Of a stretch of DNA of 39,970 nucleotides, positions 1 through 7,657 are shown piece by piece. The notes under the pieces are model-generated. The model worked only from the letters and a program-made list of their open reading frames with translations, did not search any database and was not told where the DNA came from. Every line of letters starts with the position of its first letter. The stretch's first letter is position 1. The stretch is from Sphingomonas kyeonggiensis. Lineage in GTDB: Bacteria; Pseudomonadota; Alphaproteobacteria; Sphingomonadales; Sphingomonadaceae. The translations under genes were made by a program, and so were the position numbers. The DNA is taken from assembly GCF_014204495.1 (NCBI RefSeq), contig NZ_JACHLN010000006.1, positions 1 through 39,970 of the forward strand, written 5' to 3'.

Positions 1-90
1 CTGGGTCATACGAAGATCGAGAACACGGTCCGATATCTAGGCGTCGACATTGAAGATGCTCTGACGCTTGCTGAACGAACGGAGATCTGA
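1..90 (+). CDS. Tyrosine recombinase/integrase, C-terminal end (cut by window edge)
   Basis: Frame 1 is open from the first base to a TGA at 88-90 and gives 29 residues beginning LGHTKIENTVRYLGV. This is the last catalytic segment of a tyrosine recombinase. The LGH supplies the second active-site histidine, and the tyrosine in TVRYLG (residue 12 of the fragment) is the expected nucleophile that forms the covalent link to DNA. The rest of the gene lies outside the window. The acidic tail (DIEDALTLAERTEI) is typical of short alphaproteobacterial integrases. A second gene that appears to be of the same family starts at 39902, so the two edges carry related recombinases. The family call rests on recalled motif similarity, not on a search. 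Confidence 0.85.
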   Translation: MGHTKIENTVRYLGVDIEDALTLAERTEI

Positions 91-198
91 GGCTGGCGCG
101 GTCCATCCGAGCGCTGGATGGGCCGCTCGGATGCCGGACGGCTATGCACCCAATCTCGGTGGTTCGAGTGTTGACGTAGCAATCCCAAAACCCGCCAT

Positions 199-1110
199 TC
201 AAGGCTTTTTCAGACGCCCGGCCGCAGCCTCGCGCGTCAGCTCGATGAAGGCGCGGAAAGCCGCGGAAGGATTACGGCGACTGGGATAATAGACGCACAG
301 CGGGGCCAGCGGCGGCGTCCAATCGTCCAGAATGCGAACGAGCCGCCCGGCGGCGATATCCTCGCGCACATCGGCTTCCATGAAGTAACCGATCCCCACG
401 CCGTTGGTCACCGCGATCCGCGCCAGCGATGCTTCATCGAGGGTAAGCGGGCCCTCGACATCGAGCTGCAGCTCCTCGTCCGCCTTCGCGAAGCGCCACC
501 GGAACAGCGCGCCGTTGGGCAGGCGAATGCGAAGGCAAGGATAAGCGAGAAGCTCCTGCGGCACCTTTGGTACGGCCCGCCCCTCGAAAAAGCCGGGCGC
601 GGCGACCACGGCCATGCGCCGCGCTGGCCCAAGCGGAATGGCGATTGCATCGCTGGGCACCAGATCGGCGCTCCGCACCCCCAGATCGAAACCCGCCGCC
701 ACCACGTCGACCAGCCGGCCTTCGGTCACGATGTCGATGTGCACCTGCGGATAGCGCTGCAGATAGGTCAGCACCAGCGGCGCCATGATCTCGCGCGCTG
801 CCGTGGCAAAGGCGTTGATACGCAGGGTACCGGACGGCGTGTCCTGCTGTGAACGTGCCGTATTCATGGCCTTCTGAATGCCGTCGAGCGCCGGCCTAAT
901 CTGCGCCACGAAGATCCGCCCCGCATGCGTCAGCGATACGCTGCGCGTGGTGCGGTTGAACAGGCGGACGGAAAGCTCCCGCTCCAGCTTGCCAACGGCA
1001 TTGCTGATCGCGGTCGTCGATAGGCCGAGCTCGACCGCCGCCGCGCGGAACGAGCCACAGCGAACGATGGCAAGAACCGCTTCGAGTTCGATCAGCGAAT
1101 GGCGGCCCAT
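199..1110 (-). CDS. LysR-family transcriptional regulator
   Basis: 303 residues, the usual LysR length. Residues 1-60 form the winged helix-turn-helix (LAIVRCGSFRAAAVELGLS, then a recognition helix with ISNAVGKLE). The remainder is the two-lobed periplasmic-binding-like effector domain. The gene is divergent from the NTF2-like/SDR pair at 1204-2321 with 93 bp between start codons. This is the classic arrangement in which a LysR protein controls the divergent operon and itself. The short-chain dehydrogenase target suggests that the inducer is a small organic or aromatic carbonyl compound, but nothing in the sequence identifies it. Confidence 0.93.
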   Translation of the reverse strand: MGRHSLIELEAVLAIVRCGSFRAAAVELGLSTTAISNAVGKLERELSVRLFNRTTRSVSLTHAGRIFVAQIRPALDGIQKAMNTARSQQDTPSGTLRINAFATAAREIMAPLVLTYLQRYPQVHIDIVTEGRLVDVVAAGFDLGVRSADLVPSDAIAIPLGPARRMAVVAAPGFFEGRAVPKVPQELLAYPCLRIRLPNGALFRWRFAKADEELQLDVEGPLTLDEASLARIAVTNGVGIGYFMEADVREDIAAGRLVRILDDWTPPLAPLCVYYPSRRNPSAAFRAFIELTREAAAGRLKKP

Positions 1111-1135
1111 TATCCCTGTTTCCGTGACACGCTAT

Positions 1136-1182
1136 GCTGATTTCTCTCGATTATCGTGGTCAATGTCCATCGCTAAATCAGC
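1136..1182. promoter_or_regulatory. Candidate LysR operator region
   Basis: The LysR/NTF2-like intergenic region contains a perfect 8-bp inverted repeat, GCTGATTT (1136-1143) and AAATCAGC (1175-1182), separated by 31 bp. Inside it, ATT-N9-AAT at 1150-1164 satisfies the loose T-N11-A LysR box. Position and symmetry fit a LysR binding site, but inverted repeats this short can arise by chance. Confidence 0.35.
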
Positions 1183-1203
1183 CTCGTCACAATCGAGGAG
1201 ATT

Positions 1204-1536
1204 ATGATGTCCATCGAATTACCCCGGCCGATCGCCGATTTCGTCGAGGCCAATGCTCGCCTCGATCTCGACGGCATGATGAAGCCTTTCCTGCGCGACG
1301 CGCTGTTCATCGACAATGGCAAGCGCTTCGAGGGCCAGGCAGCGATACGCAAGCTGTTCGAGGAGGAAGTTCTCCCGGTGAAGGCGATCTTCATGCCCGA
1401 CACGGTGCGGGAAGAGGGTGGCGATGTTGTCGTCGAAGGTCCCGCGGAAGGTGACTTCCCCGGCAGCCCGCTCCGCTTCACCTATCGTTTCACGCTGGTG
1501 AACGGCGCCATCAAGACGTTGGAGACCATTGTATGA
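1204..1536 (+). CDS. NTF2-like/SnoaL-like small protein
   Basis: 110 residues with the pattern of the NTF2-like alpha+beta barrel: an early helix (IADFVEANARLDLDGMMKPF), a strand with LFIDNGKRFEG, and later strands ending in FTYRFTLVNGAIKTLE. Such proteins are small cytoplasmic isomerases, dehydratases or ligand binders, and the substrate cannot be read here. The start is preceded by CGAGGAG at 1194-1200. The stop overlaps the ATG of the downstream SDR gene by 4 bp (ATGA), so the two are probably translationally coupled and act on the same compound. Pairs of this kind next to a LysR gene are common in proteobacteria. Confidence 0.85.
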   Translation: MMSIELPRPIADFVEANARLDLDGMMKPFLRDALFIDNGKRFEGQAAIRKLFEEEVLPVKAIFMPDTVREEGGDVVVEGPAEGDFPGSPLRFTYRFTLVNGAIKTLETIV

Positions 1537-2321
1537 CCATCGTCTCCAACGCGACCGAATTCGCGGGCAAGCGCGTGCTCGTCAGTGGCGGCACCAAGGG
1601 CCTTGGCCGCGCCACGGTCGAACGCTTCCTCGCGGGCGGCGCCCGCGTCATTACCGCAGCCCGCACCATCAGGGACCCGATAGAAAGCGTTGACTATGTC
1701 CAGGCGGACCTGACGACGGCTGAGGGCGGCGCAGCCTTCGCCAAGGCCGCGCTCAAGCGGCTGGGCGGCATCGACATCCTGGCCCATGTCGTCGGCGGCT
1801 CCTCGTCACCGGCGGGCGGTTTCGCGGCCTTGACCGACGAGCACTGGCTCGCCGAGCTCAATCTCAATCTGCTCGCGACCGTCCGCCTCGACCGCCTGCT
1901 GATCCCGCAGATGATCGAGCGCGGCCAGGGCGTAGTGGTGCATGTCACCTCGATCCAGTCCGTGCTGCCGCTGCCAGAATCCACTACGGGCTATGCCGCC
2001 GCCAAGGCTGCGCTCCGGACCTACAGCAAGTCGATCTCAAAGGAGCTCGGCCCCAAGGGCGTACGGGTCAACGCCGTCTCGCCCGGCTGGATCATGACCG
2101 AGGCGGTGGACGACTTTCTCGAAATGCTTCGGGCGGCCAATGGCGGCACGATCGAGGATGCGCGTCAGTCGGTGCTCGATGCCCTGGGCGGCATCCCGAT
2201 CGGGCGCGGTGCGGAGCCGGAGGAGGTAGCGGACCTGATTGCCTACCTCGCCGCCGACCGCGCGGCCGCCATCCATGGTACGGAATTCGTCATCGACGGC
2301 GGCACCGTCCGCACGGTCTGA
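1533..2321 (+). CDS. SDR-family NAD(P)-dependent oxidoreductase
   Basis: 262 residues, classical short-chain dehydrogenase length. The Rossmann cofactor motif is present as SGGTKGLG (residues 18-25). The catalytic residues are Ser140 (HVTSIQS) and Tyr154-x-x-x-Lys158 (GYAAAK). The C-terminal IDGGT is the usual SDR ending. The NNAG segment after beta-4 is replaced by AHVVGG (residues 84-89), a known variant in this superfamily. It probably oxidises or reduces a hydroxyl/carbonyl group using NAD(P). It overlaps the upstream NTF2-like gene by 4 bp and is probably under control of the divergent LysR regulator. The substrate is unknown. Confidence 0.92.
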   Translation: MTIVSNATEFAGKRVLVSGGTKGLGRATVERFLAGGARVITAARTIRDPIESVDYVQADLTTAEGGAAFAKAALKRLGGIDILAHVVGGSSSPAGGFAALTDEHWLAELNLNLLATVRLDRLLIPQMIERGQGVVVHVTSIQSVLPLPESTTGYAAAKAALRTYSKSISKELGPKGVRVNAVSPGWIMTEAVDDFLEMLRAANGGTIEDARQSVLDALGGIPIGRGAEPEEVADLIAYLAADRAAAIHGTEFVIDGGTVRTV

Positions 2322-2328
2322 ACTTGGC

Positions 2329-2368
2329 GCTCCGATATTCGCCTCCTTCAAGGGAGGAACGTCGGAGC
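2329..2368 (+). terminator. Imperfect stem-loop after the SDR gene
   Basis: Outer arms GCTCCGA (2329-2335) and TCGGAGC (2362-2368) enclose an inner CCTCC/GGAGG stem with a 6-nt loop, beginning 8 bp after the SDR stop codon. There is no run of T after it, so it is a candidate terminator or mRNA-stabilising hairpin and not a clear intrinsic terminator. Confidence 0.4.
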
Positions 2369-2539
2369 ACTGGCTACGACTGGCTCGGGCGAGTCAGCCG
2401 AAGATAAAAATAATGAATCAGGCTAGGACTAATCGGCGGCCTTGCGCCCCATTGATGGTCATTCGGTGCAGCCTCGGACTTTCTTGAAAGCGGCCGGTCG
2501 CTCGCTCAGCACGAGCAACTTTCCTCACTCGCAGTTCGA

Positions 2540-2553
2540 TGGTAACGATAACA
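2540..2553 (+). promoter_or_regulatory. LacI-family (XylR-like) operator upstream of GH43
   Basis: TGGTAACGATAACA matches the LacI-family operator pattern TGWNANCGNTNWCA at every position but one and has the central CG. It resembles the Caulobacter xylose operator (TGGTAGCGCTACCA). It sits 22 bp before the ATG of the GH43 gene, where a bound repressor would block transcription. The regulator gene itself is not in the window. Confidence 0.55.
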
Positions 2554-2575
2554 TGTAAGCTGCTATGAGGCGGAC

Positions 2576-3586
2576 ATGGAGAGGAAGTGTAAGGCCGCCA
2601 TGGTGGCGATGATGGCTATGGTCGCCTTGCCGGCGATTGCTTTGGCCCAATCCACGCGCTCGCCGACGCCCGGCGCCAATCCGCTCTTTCGAGCGAAGTT
2701 CACTGCGGACCCTGCGCCGCTGGTCGTCGACGACCGTTTGTACCTTTATGTCGGCCATGACGAAGCGCAGCGCGACGAAATGTTCAACATGCGCGAGTGG
2801 CTCGTCTATTCGACGAAGGACATGAAGCAATGGACCGAGCACGGTCAGATAATGAACGTTGCCGACTTCAAATGGGCGAAGAAGGATGCCTGGGCATCGC
2901 AGGCCATCCGCAAGAACGGCAAGTTCTGGTTCTACGCCGCGGTCGAGCATGACGACACCCATCCCGGGAAAGCAATCGCGGTGGCCGTCTCAGACACTCC
3001 AACCGGGCCGTTCGTCGATGCGAAGGGATCGGCGCTGATCACCAACGAGATGACGCCGAGGGGCACGCACAGCTGGGAAGACATCGATCCCACCGTGTTC
3101 ACCGACGATGACGGTACGACCTGGATCGCCTGGGGCAATCGCGAATGCTATATCGCAAAGCTGAAGCCCAACATGATCGAGATCGATGGGCCAATCCGCG
3201 AGATTACGCCGCCGCATTTCGAGGAGGGCCCCTGGCTGCACAAGCGCGGTGCGCTCTATTATCTCACTTATGCCTCGCTCGACCGGGCACGGCACCGCGA
3301 CGAGCGTATTTCTTATGCAACAGCGCCATCGATCCAGGGACCGTGGACCTACCGTGGCGAACTTACCGGCTCTGGTAAGTACAGCTTCACGATCCACCCG
3401 GGCATCGTCCAGTTCAAAGGCAACTGGTACCTGTTTCTGCACAATGCCTCGCTCGCAATAGGTGACCTGAACGGTGCGATCGGCCGACGTGCCGTGACGG
3501 TCGAGTACCTGCGATACAACCCCGACGGCACGATGAAGCCCGTAGTCCAGACGGATGCGGGCGTGTCCGTTCCGCCATCCCGCTGA
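2576..3586 (+). CDS. Secreted glycoside hydrolase family 43 protein
   Basis: 336 residues with an N-terminal signal peptide (about 1-25, ending IALAQ). It is a five-bladed beta-propeller glycosidase of GH43 type, the family of beta-xylosidases and alpha-L-arabinofuranosidases. The three expected acidic residues are visible: catalytic base Asp45 in FTADPAP, pKa-modulating Asp171 in EDIDPTVF, and acid Glu217 in FEEGPW. It should act in the periplasm or outside the cell on xylan- or arabinan-derived sugars. The esterase at 3613 follows after 26 bp in the same direction, so the pair probably removes side groups and sugars from the same polymer. A LacI/XylR-type operator lies just upstream. GH43 specificity cannot be read from sequence alone. 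Confidence 0.9.
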   Translation: MERKCKAAMVAMMAMVALPAIALAQSTRSPTPGANPLFRAKFTADPAPLVVDDRLYLYVGHDEAQRDEMFNMREWLVYSTKDMKQWTEHGQIMNVADFKWAKKDAWASQAIRKNGKFWFYAAVEHDDTHPGKAIAVAVSDTPTGPFVDAKGSALITNEMTPRGTHSWEDIDPTVFTDDDGTTWIAWGNRECYIAKLKPNMIEIDGPIREITPPHFEEGPWLHKRGALYYLTYASLDRARHRDERISYATAPSIQGPWTYRGELTGSGKYSFTIHPGIVQFKGNWYLFLHNASLAIGDLNGAIGRRAVTVEYLRYNPDGTMKPVVQTDAGVSVPPSR

Positions 3587-3612
3587 CCTTCCTGCACGAT
3601 CGGAGCATCCTC

Positions 3613-4569
3613 ATGACCAATAAGGCAGAGACGCGCATATCCCATCGGCTGAAGGCGCGTTGCGCCGGAGTAGCGGCCGCGATCATGATTGCTGTCACAG
3701 CCCCCGCGTTCGCCCAGAACGACAAGATGACGCCCATCACGATCCCGGCGCAGCCTACTGCGATCACGCTGAATACCGGACCGCTGCCTGGTGCCACCGT
3801 GCCGGAATCCTGGCACAGCCAGTATGGCAGCGTCTTCGCGCGGAACGTGACCGTCGCGACGCTCACGCCCTTCCTGCCCGATCCGGCAAAGGCATCGGGC
3901 GCTGCGGTAGTGGTGGCGCCGGGAGGCGGCTTCCGTACACTGTCGATGGGCAATGAGGGCTGGGACGTCGCCAAGGCGCTAGCGGCACGCGGCGTTGCCG
4001 CGTTCGTGCTGAAATACCGTTTGAATCAGACACCCGCGGCCATGCCGGCGTTTGAAGAGTCGATGCGGCAGATGTTCTCGGGGGCGGCTCGTCCCACCCC
4101 ACCTTCGGCCGATCGGATGATGGCCAATCTCGCGCCCCAGATCGCCGATGCGCGCGCAGCGTTCGCACTGATCCGTTCGCGGGCGAAGGAGTGGCGAGTC
4201 GATCCCGGGCGCATCGGCATGGTGGGCTTCTCCGCAGGCGCGATGCTGACGATGGCGACGACTCTGAACGGGCAGGATGCCAAACCTGCTTTTATCGGCA
4301 ATATCTATGGCCCGCTGCAGCGGATGACCGTGCCCGCGGATGCGCCGCCGATGTTCGTGGCGCTGGCCGCAGACGATCCGCTGTTCGGAAATGCCGGGTT
4401 CGGGCTGATCGACAGCTGGCGCGCGGCCAAGCGCCCGGTCGAGTTCCACCTTTACGAACAAGGTGGACACGGCTTCGGCATGTACAAGAAGGAGACCACG
4501 AGTACCGGCTGGTTCGATGCATTCGCGGACTGGCTGCGGATGCACGGTATCCTCGGAACCGGGTCCTGA
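3613..4569 (+). CDS. Secreted alpha/beta hydrolase (acetyl-xylan-esterase-like)
   Basis: 318 residues with a signal peptide or N-terminal anchor (about residues 15-35, ending PAFAQ). An alpha/beta hydrolase of the esterase/lipase COG0657 type: the oxyanion segment PGGGF (103-107), nucleophile Ser207 in GFSAG, an acidic residue around Asp254-Asp255 (AADDPLF) and His286 in GGHGFG. It lies 26 bp downstream of the GH43 gene and probably forms an operon with it. Removal of acetyl or other acyl groups from a hemicellulose oligosaccharide is the most economical role, inferred from the neighbour. The closest described types are BD-FAE-like and xylan esterase-like enzymes. Confidence 0.88.
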   Translation: MTNKAETRISHRLKARCAGVAAAIMIAVTAPAFAQNDKMTPITIPAQPTAITLNTGPLPGATVPESWHSQYGSVFARNVTVATLTPFLPDPAKASGAAVVVAPGGGFRTLSMGNEGWDVAKALAARGVAAFVLKYRLNQTPAAMPAFEESMRQMFSGAARPTPPSADRMMANLAPQIADARAAFALIRSRAKEWRVDPGRIGMVGFSAGAMLTMATTLNGQDAKPAFIGNIYGPLQRMTVPADAPPMFVALAADDPLFGNAGFGLIDSWRAAKRPVEFHLYEQGGHGFGMYKKETTSTGWFDAFADWLRMHGILGTGS

Positions 4570-4775
4570 CCGGCCACCCCCACAGCGTTTTCCAAAGCGG
4601 GGGATGGCGAGGATGCAGCGGCCGGATGCGGAGAAGCGAGTGATGATCTCGGAGCGACTTGGTGCGATTGCGACCGCTGTGCGTGCCATCTCGGCAACGC
4701 CCGCCTTGGCGCACCCGCCGCTAGTTTCCAGGTGAAATCGTCGGACGCGATGTCAGAAGGGAATGCGCTCAGGAT

Positions 4776-5231
4776 CTAGCGAGGCAACTGCGATTTGGCA
4801 CTGTTGCCCAGCATGTTTCGATAGCAACCCGGCGGATCGGTCTCACACCGACCAAGGCCTGCGCGATATGAGAAATGGGTTGAGCAATATGGACAGGGGA
4901 TATCTCGCGCACCTTTGATGTTCAGATAGACGTGCGGATGATCGTTCGGCGGCGATGCGCCTACGCAGGAAAAAGCGAGCGCACCGATCCAAATTGTGTT
5001 CGCGCCGACATCATTCAGATATTCTGGAACGTCGCACGAATCTTCGGAATGGGCAGGTCCTGCCGTTAACTTCGGTGCGCGCCCGCCCTCATGACTCCAT
5101 GCATCGATGGCATCGTGAAGCTCCCGCCGCCGCGTTCTTGTCCACCTGAACGGATCTCTGCGAAAGGCTCTGGTTGCAAACTCAACTGCCGTCTGGGTCC
5201 AATCGGACGCGCGGAATGTTTGAACTATCAT
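4776..5231 (-). CDS. CHCC zinc-finger domain protein, uncertain start
   Basis: The C-terminal 70 residues match the CHCC-type zinc-finger family related to the NDUFS6 subunit of complex I. They contain GALAFSC, DHPHVYLNI and CPYCSTHF, giving Cys89, His98/His100, Cys113 and Cys116 as probable metal ligands. Family members are usually only 60-90 residues, but here about 70 additional, arginine-rich N-terminal residues precede the domain. I used the ATG at 5229-5231; another ATG at 5315 is in frame. No closer ATG/GTG start with a ribosome-binding site is apparent. Either the true start codon is lost and the gene is damaged, or the extension is real. The zinc-finger domain itself is convincing. 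Confidence 0.65.
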   Translation of the reverse strand: MIVQTFRASDWTQTAVEFATRAFRRDPFRWTRTRRRELHDAIDAWSHEGGRAPKLTAGPAHSEDSCDVPEYLNDVGANTIWIGALAFSCVGASPPNDHPHVYLNIKGARDIPCPYCSTHFSYRAGLGRCETDPPGCYRNMLGNSAKSQLPR

Positions 5232-5466
5232 CGGGCCGCTCCATCGCGGCAAGCGAGAGTAGCGGATCTCTCCGTAACCTGTCGCTTGCAGTTTCGAAGC
5301 GCGGGATGCCTTCATGCCACCGACCCGGGTTGTCCGACCTCAATTCGCCATTCCCGGCAGCCTGCAGGGAACACCTAATGGTCGGCGAATAACCTGGTCC
5401 GGTCGTTTACGGACATCGGGCGCGGTTTCTGCCCCGCTCCGCCGTCAACGCCCATCCTCATGCCTT

Positions 5467-5697
5467 TCACTTCGAGGATATAGTTCCCCCGTCGTCATCC
5501 CATCGACCTGCGTCGTCGACGGGCACGGGCCTAAACCGTAGCTTGAGCGGATTGTGGTGGGGGAAGGTGCTTCCTTCCAACAGGCGACCATATTCTCTGG
5601 CCAAACCTTCATGGGCTATCCGCGCTGACGCAGACTTCGCCACCGACGCGTTGTAAAGGGAGATCTGCTCCCGACGAAGAATGTAGTTGATGTCCAT
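5467..5697 (-). CDS. Small conserved hypothetical protein (MDINY type)
   Basis: 76 residues starting MDINYILRREQISLYNAS. The N-terminal half looks like a helical segment in which an RREQ..S..ASVA pattern is followed by ARIAHEGLAREYGRLL. I recognise this as a recurrent small sphingomonad protein of unknown function, from memory. An in-frame upstream ATG at 5724 would add nine residues that do not fit the family. No partner gene is evident; it stands alone between the zinc-finger gene and a repeat-containing spacer. Confidence 0.65.
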   Translation of the reverse strand: MDINYILRREQISLYNASVAKSASARIAHEGLAREYGRLLEGSTFPHHNPLKLRFRPVPVDDAGRWDDDGGTISSK

Positions 5698-6010
5698 GCG
5701 CGGTGTCCCACGAAGCGGGAGCACGAGGTCTCTCAGTCGCGCGAGTGCTCAGGCAGGGCACGCGATAACGCCAATATGGGGAGTGGCTCGCAGGTTTGTA
5801 AGAGATGCTTGCTGCTCCAAAGGCTCAAATACAGGTAAGGAGCGACCTTCTTCGAAATCATCTTGATCGGTTGATCGAGGCGTGCGGCGAGGATCCGGTG
5901 TTTGCTGTCATCGCGTGCCTGGAAGCTGGCATCGGATAGCGCAAACCGGGTCGTTAGCGGTCATTCGCGGCCGGCGACGCCTACGGACAGCTATTGCAAT
6001 TCCCGCTCTC

Positions 6011-6050
6011 AAAAGCTGTCGGTCTGAAAACCACCCTTGGTCCGCAATTC
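6011..6050 (-). repeat. Dispersed intergenic repeat, copy 1
   Basis: Read on the minus strand it gives GCGGACCAAGGGTGGTTTTC and then AGACC. This resembles the copies at 35254 and 39086 (TGTCCGnnnGTGGGTGG). It is degenerate and assigned by similarity of the GGGTGG core and flanks. Confidence 0.45.
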
Positions 6051-6074
6051 GGCGGCGAGACGGCCGATTCCAAA

Positions 6075-6110
6075 GCGGTCAGGCAGCAAACGCCCCAAAG
6101 TCGGTCATTC
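6075..6110 (-). repeat. Dispersed intergenic repeat, copy 2
   Basis: The minus strand reads gaatGACCGActttGGGG then CGTTTGCTGCCtgaccgct. It is one of the best-preserved copies and closely matches those at 19954 and 37044. Confidence 0.6.
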
Positions 6111-6311
6111 AGCACGCCTGAGCACGATCCCAAAATCGGCCATTCGAGCCAGCGGTACGATTCCCGTTTCCTGTGTCCAGCAGGCTATTTCAGCGAGAAT
6201 GCAATTAGGCGCAGGATTTTGGAAAGCATTGAGGACGCCAGCCTCACGCTTGGCTTTCCCGTTGGACTTTCGTTTTCGGGAAACCGGAGCGATCAACTCG
6301 CCAATGGCTTC

Positions 6312-7607
6312 CTAACAATTGCCATCACTGGCGCTGAACGCCGCTGTTCGACAGAATCCAGCCGGGAGAGACCTTAGGCGCCATCCCGCTCCGATATACT
6401 CGCTGCCATCAGCGACGGCGGGAGCGGCAACGGATGCGAACTTCCAGTTCGTCGCGATCAGGACGCCCTGCTGCACCGTCAGAGTTCCCCAAGCATCGCG
6501 AAGCGTAGCGGTTGGATAGACGGTGCCCGCCGGAGGCAGCGCGAAGAGGGTTCCCGGATCGAACTCAATCCGCATATCGATCAGCGGCAATCGCACGACA
6601 GGGCCATCGACCAGTACGGCCTGCCAGTGCGCGGCCTGACCGACATGAGCCTCCGCTTTTGCCGTTTCTTCCGACCGGATCGCAGCAAAGCCGTAGCCAT
6701 CGCGGATCGCGGTAAGCTCGGGCAGAGTGATGTCGCCGATAGCATGATGCAGCAGCATACCGAGATCGCTGTCCGGCCGCAGGCTAACCCTCCAGCGCGG
6801 GGACAGCCGGTCAAGCAGCAAGCCGTAGGCGGGGCCGGAGGCATAGGCGAAACTACGCACATATCCGTCGCGCCGGTCGTAATCGGCAAGCGCGGCAATA
6901 GTGGCGGGGACGGCATTCCCGCGAGCGCCGAGGCGCTGGCCGGTATATTCGGCGAGTCCCTCGTTGATCTCCAATGCGTTCTCTCGTTCGGCCGCATCGC
7001 TGGTCAGGCGGCGCCGCGTCGCCCGAAAGGCAAGCGCATCGCGGATCGCCGTCCGCTGCGCATCGCCATCCGTTCGCAATGCCTGCGCCAGCGCGCGCCA
7101 TTCGAGACGGAGGAGCAGGCGGCCATCTAGCGTGTCCAGATGGTCGGGCAAGGCTGCCGCCGGCGGAGGCAGAAGTTCGGGCTGGATGCGGTGGAAAGCC
7201 TCGTGCATCAACAGGGTGTCGCGGCGGCGAACGTCCGCCGGCAGCGGCAGCATCACCATGGTCCAGCGGATGCCTGCCCAGTCGGTCGCGGTATTGGCGA
7301 CGCCGACGCCTGCGGGCAGCGTTCCGGTGAACAGGCCGCCTTCGGCCCGAAGGTCATGCCGACCCGTATTCCGGTCAGCATAAATGGCGCGTGTCGTCGG
7401 ATCGACCAGCAGGATCGGCCCGCACAGGCTTCTGCCCCACAGACGTCCGCCATCGAGACGGCACAGGGCGCGGTAGCCAGCGATGGCCTCGCCCGCTGCC
7501 CTAGCCTTGGCATCGGACGGGGGCTGTTTCGACACGGACCCGGCCAGGGCAGGCCAGCACACAAGCCCGGCAATACTCAAGGTAACGGCAAGTCTTCGCA
7601 GATTCAT
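6312..7607 (-). CDS. Exported gluzincin-like metallopeptidase, hypothetical
   Basis: 431 residues with a signal peptide (about 1-23, ending WPALAG). The zinc-binding motif HEAFH lies at 135-139 (LLMHEAFHRIQ), and a downstream ENALEINEGLAEYTG places Glu216/Glu220 where a gluzincin's third ligand belongs. Together these suggest a periplasmic or secreted zinc peptidase, though the overall family is not one I can name. The rest is strand-rich and ends in a cysteine-containing tail. I chose the ATG at 7605-7607; a GTG two codons upstream (7611-7613) is equally placed relative to a GGGGG stretch. Downstream in the same orientation of the serine-hydrolase gene with a 50-bp gap, so the two may be co-transcribed. 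Confidence 0.75.
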   Translation of the reverse strand: MNLRRLAVTLSIAGLVCWPALAGSVSKQPPSDAKARAAGEAIAGYRALCRLDGGRLWGRSLCGPILLVDPTTRAIYADRNTGRHDLRAEGGLFTGTLPAGVGVANTATDWAGIRWTMVMLPLPADVRRRDTLLMHEAFHRIQPELLPPPAAALPDHLDTLDGRLLLRLEWRALAQALRTDGDAQRTAIRDALAFRATRRRLTSDAAERENALEINEGLAEYTGQRLGARGNAVPATIAALADYDRRDGYVRSFAYASGPAYGLLLDRLSPRWRVSLRPDSDLGMLLHHAIGDITLPELTAIRDGYGFAAIRSEETAKAEAHVGQAAHWQAVLVDGPVVRLPLIDMRIEFDPGTLFALPPAGTVYPTATLRDAWGTLTVQQGVLIATNWKFASVAAPAVADGSEYIGAGWRLRSLPAGFCRTAAFSASDGNC

Positions 7608-7657
7608 CGTCACATACCCCCGCTCTTAGGCAATGCAGACAGCATGCCGATGATCGG

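Larger units (their letters stand above)
5698..6311. other. Gene-poor spacer with two repeat copies
   Basis: About 610 bp without a convincing gene. The open frames here are short, mutually overlapping and have no recognisable domain. It carries two adjacent copies of the dispersed intergenic repeat (6011-6050 and 6075-6110), both in minus orientation. Confidence 0.6.

Noticed and set aside
4570..4615. Terminator hairpin after the esterase gene (CCACCCCC paired with GGGGGATGG)
   Set aside because: Arms are mismatched, the loop is long and no T run follows, so it is not a credible terminator.
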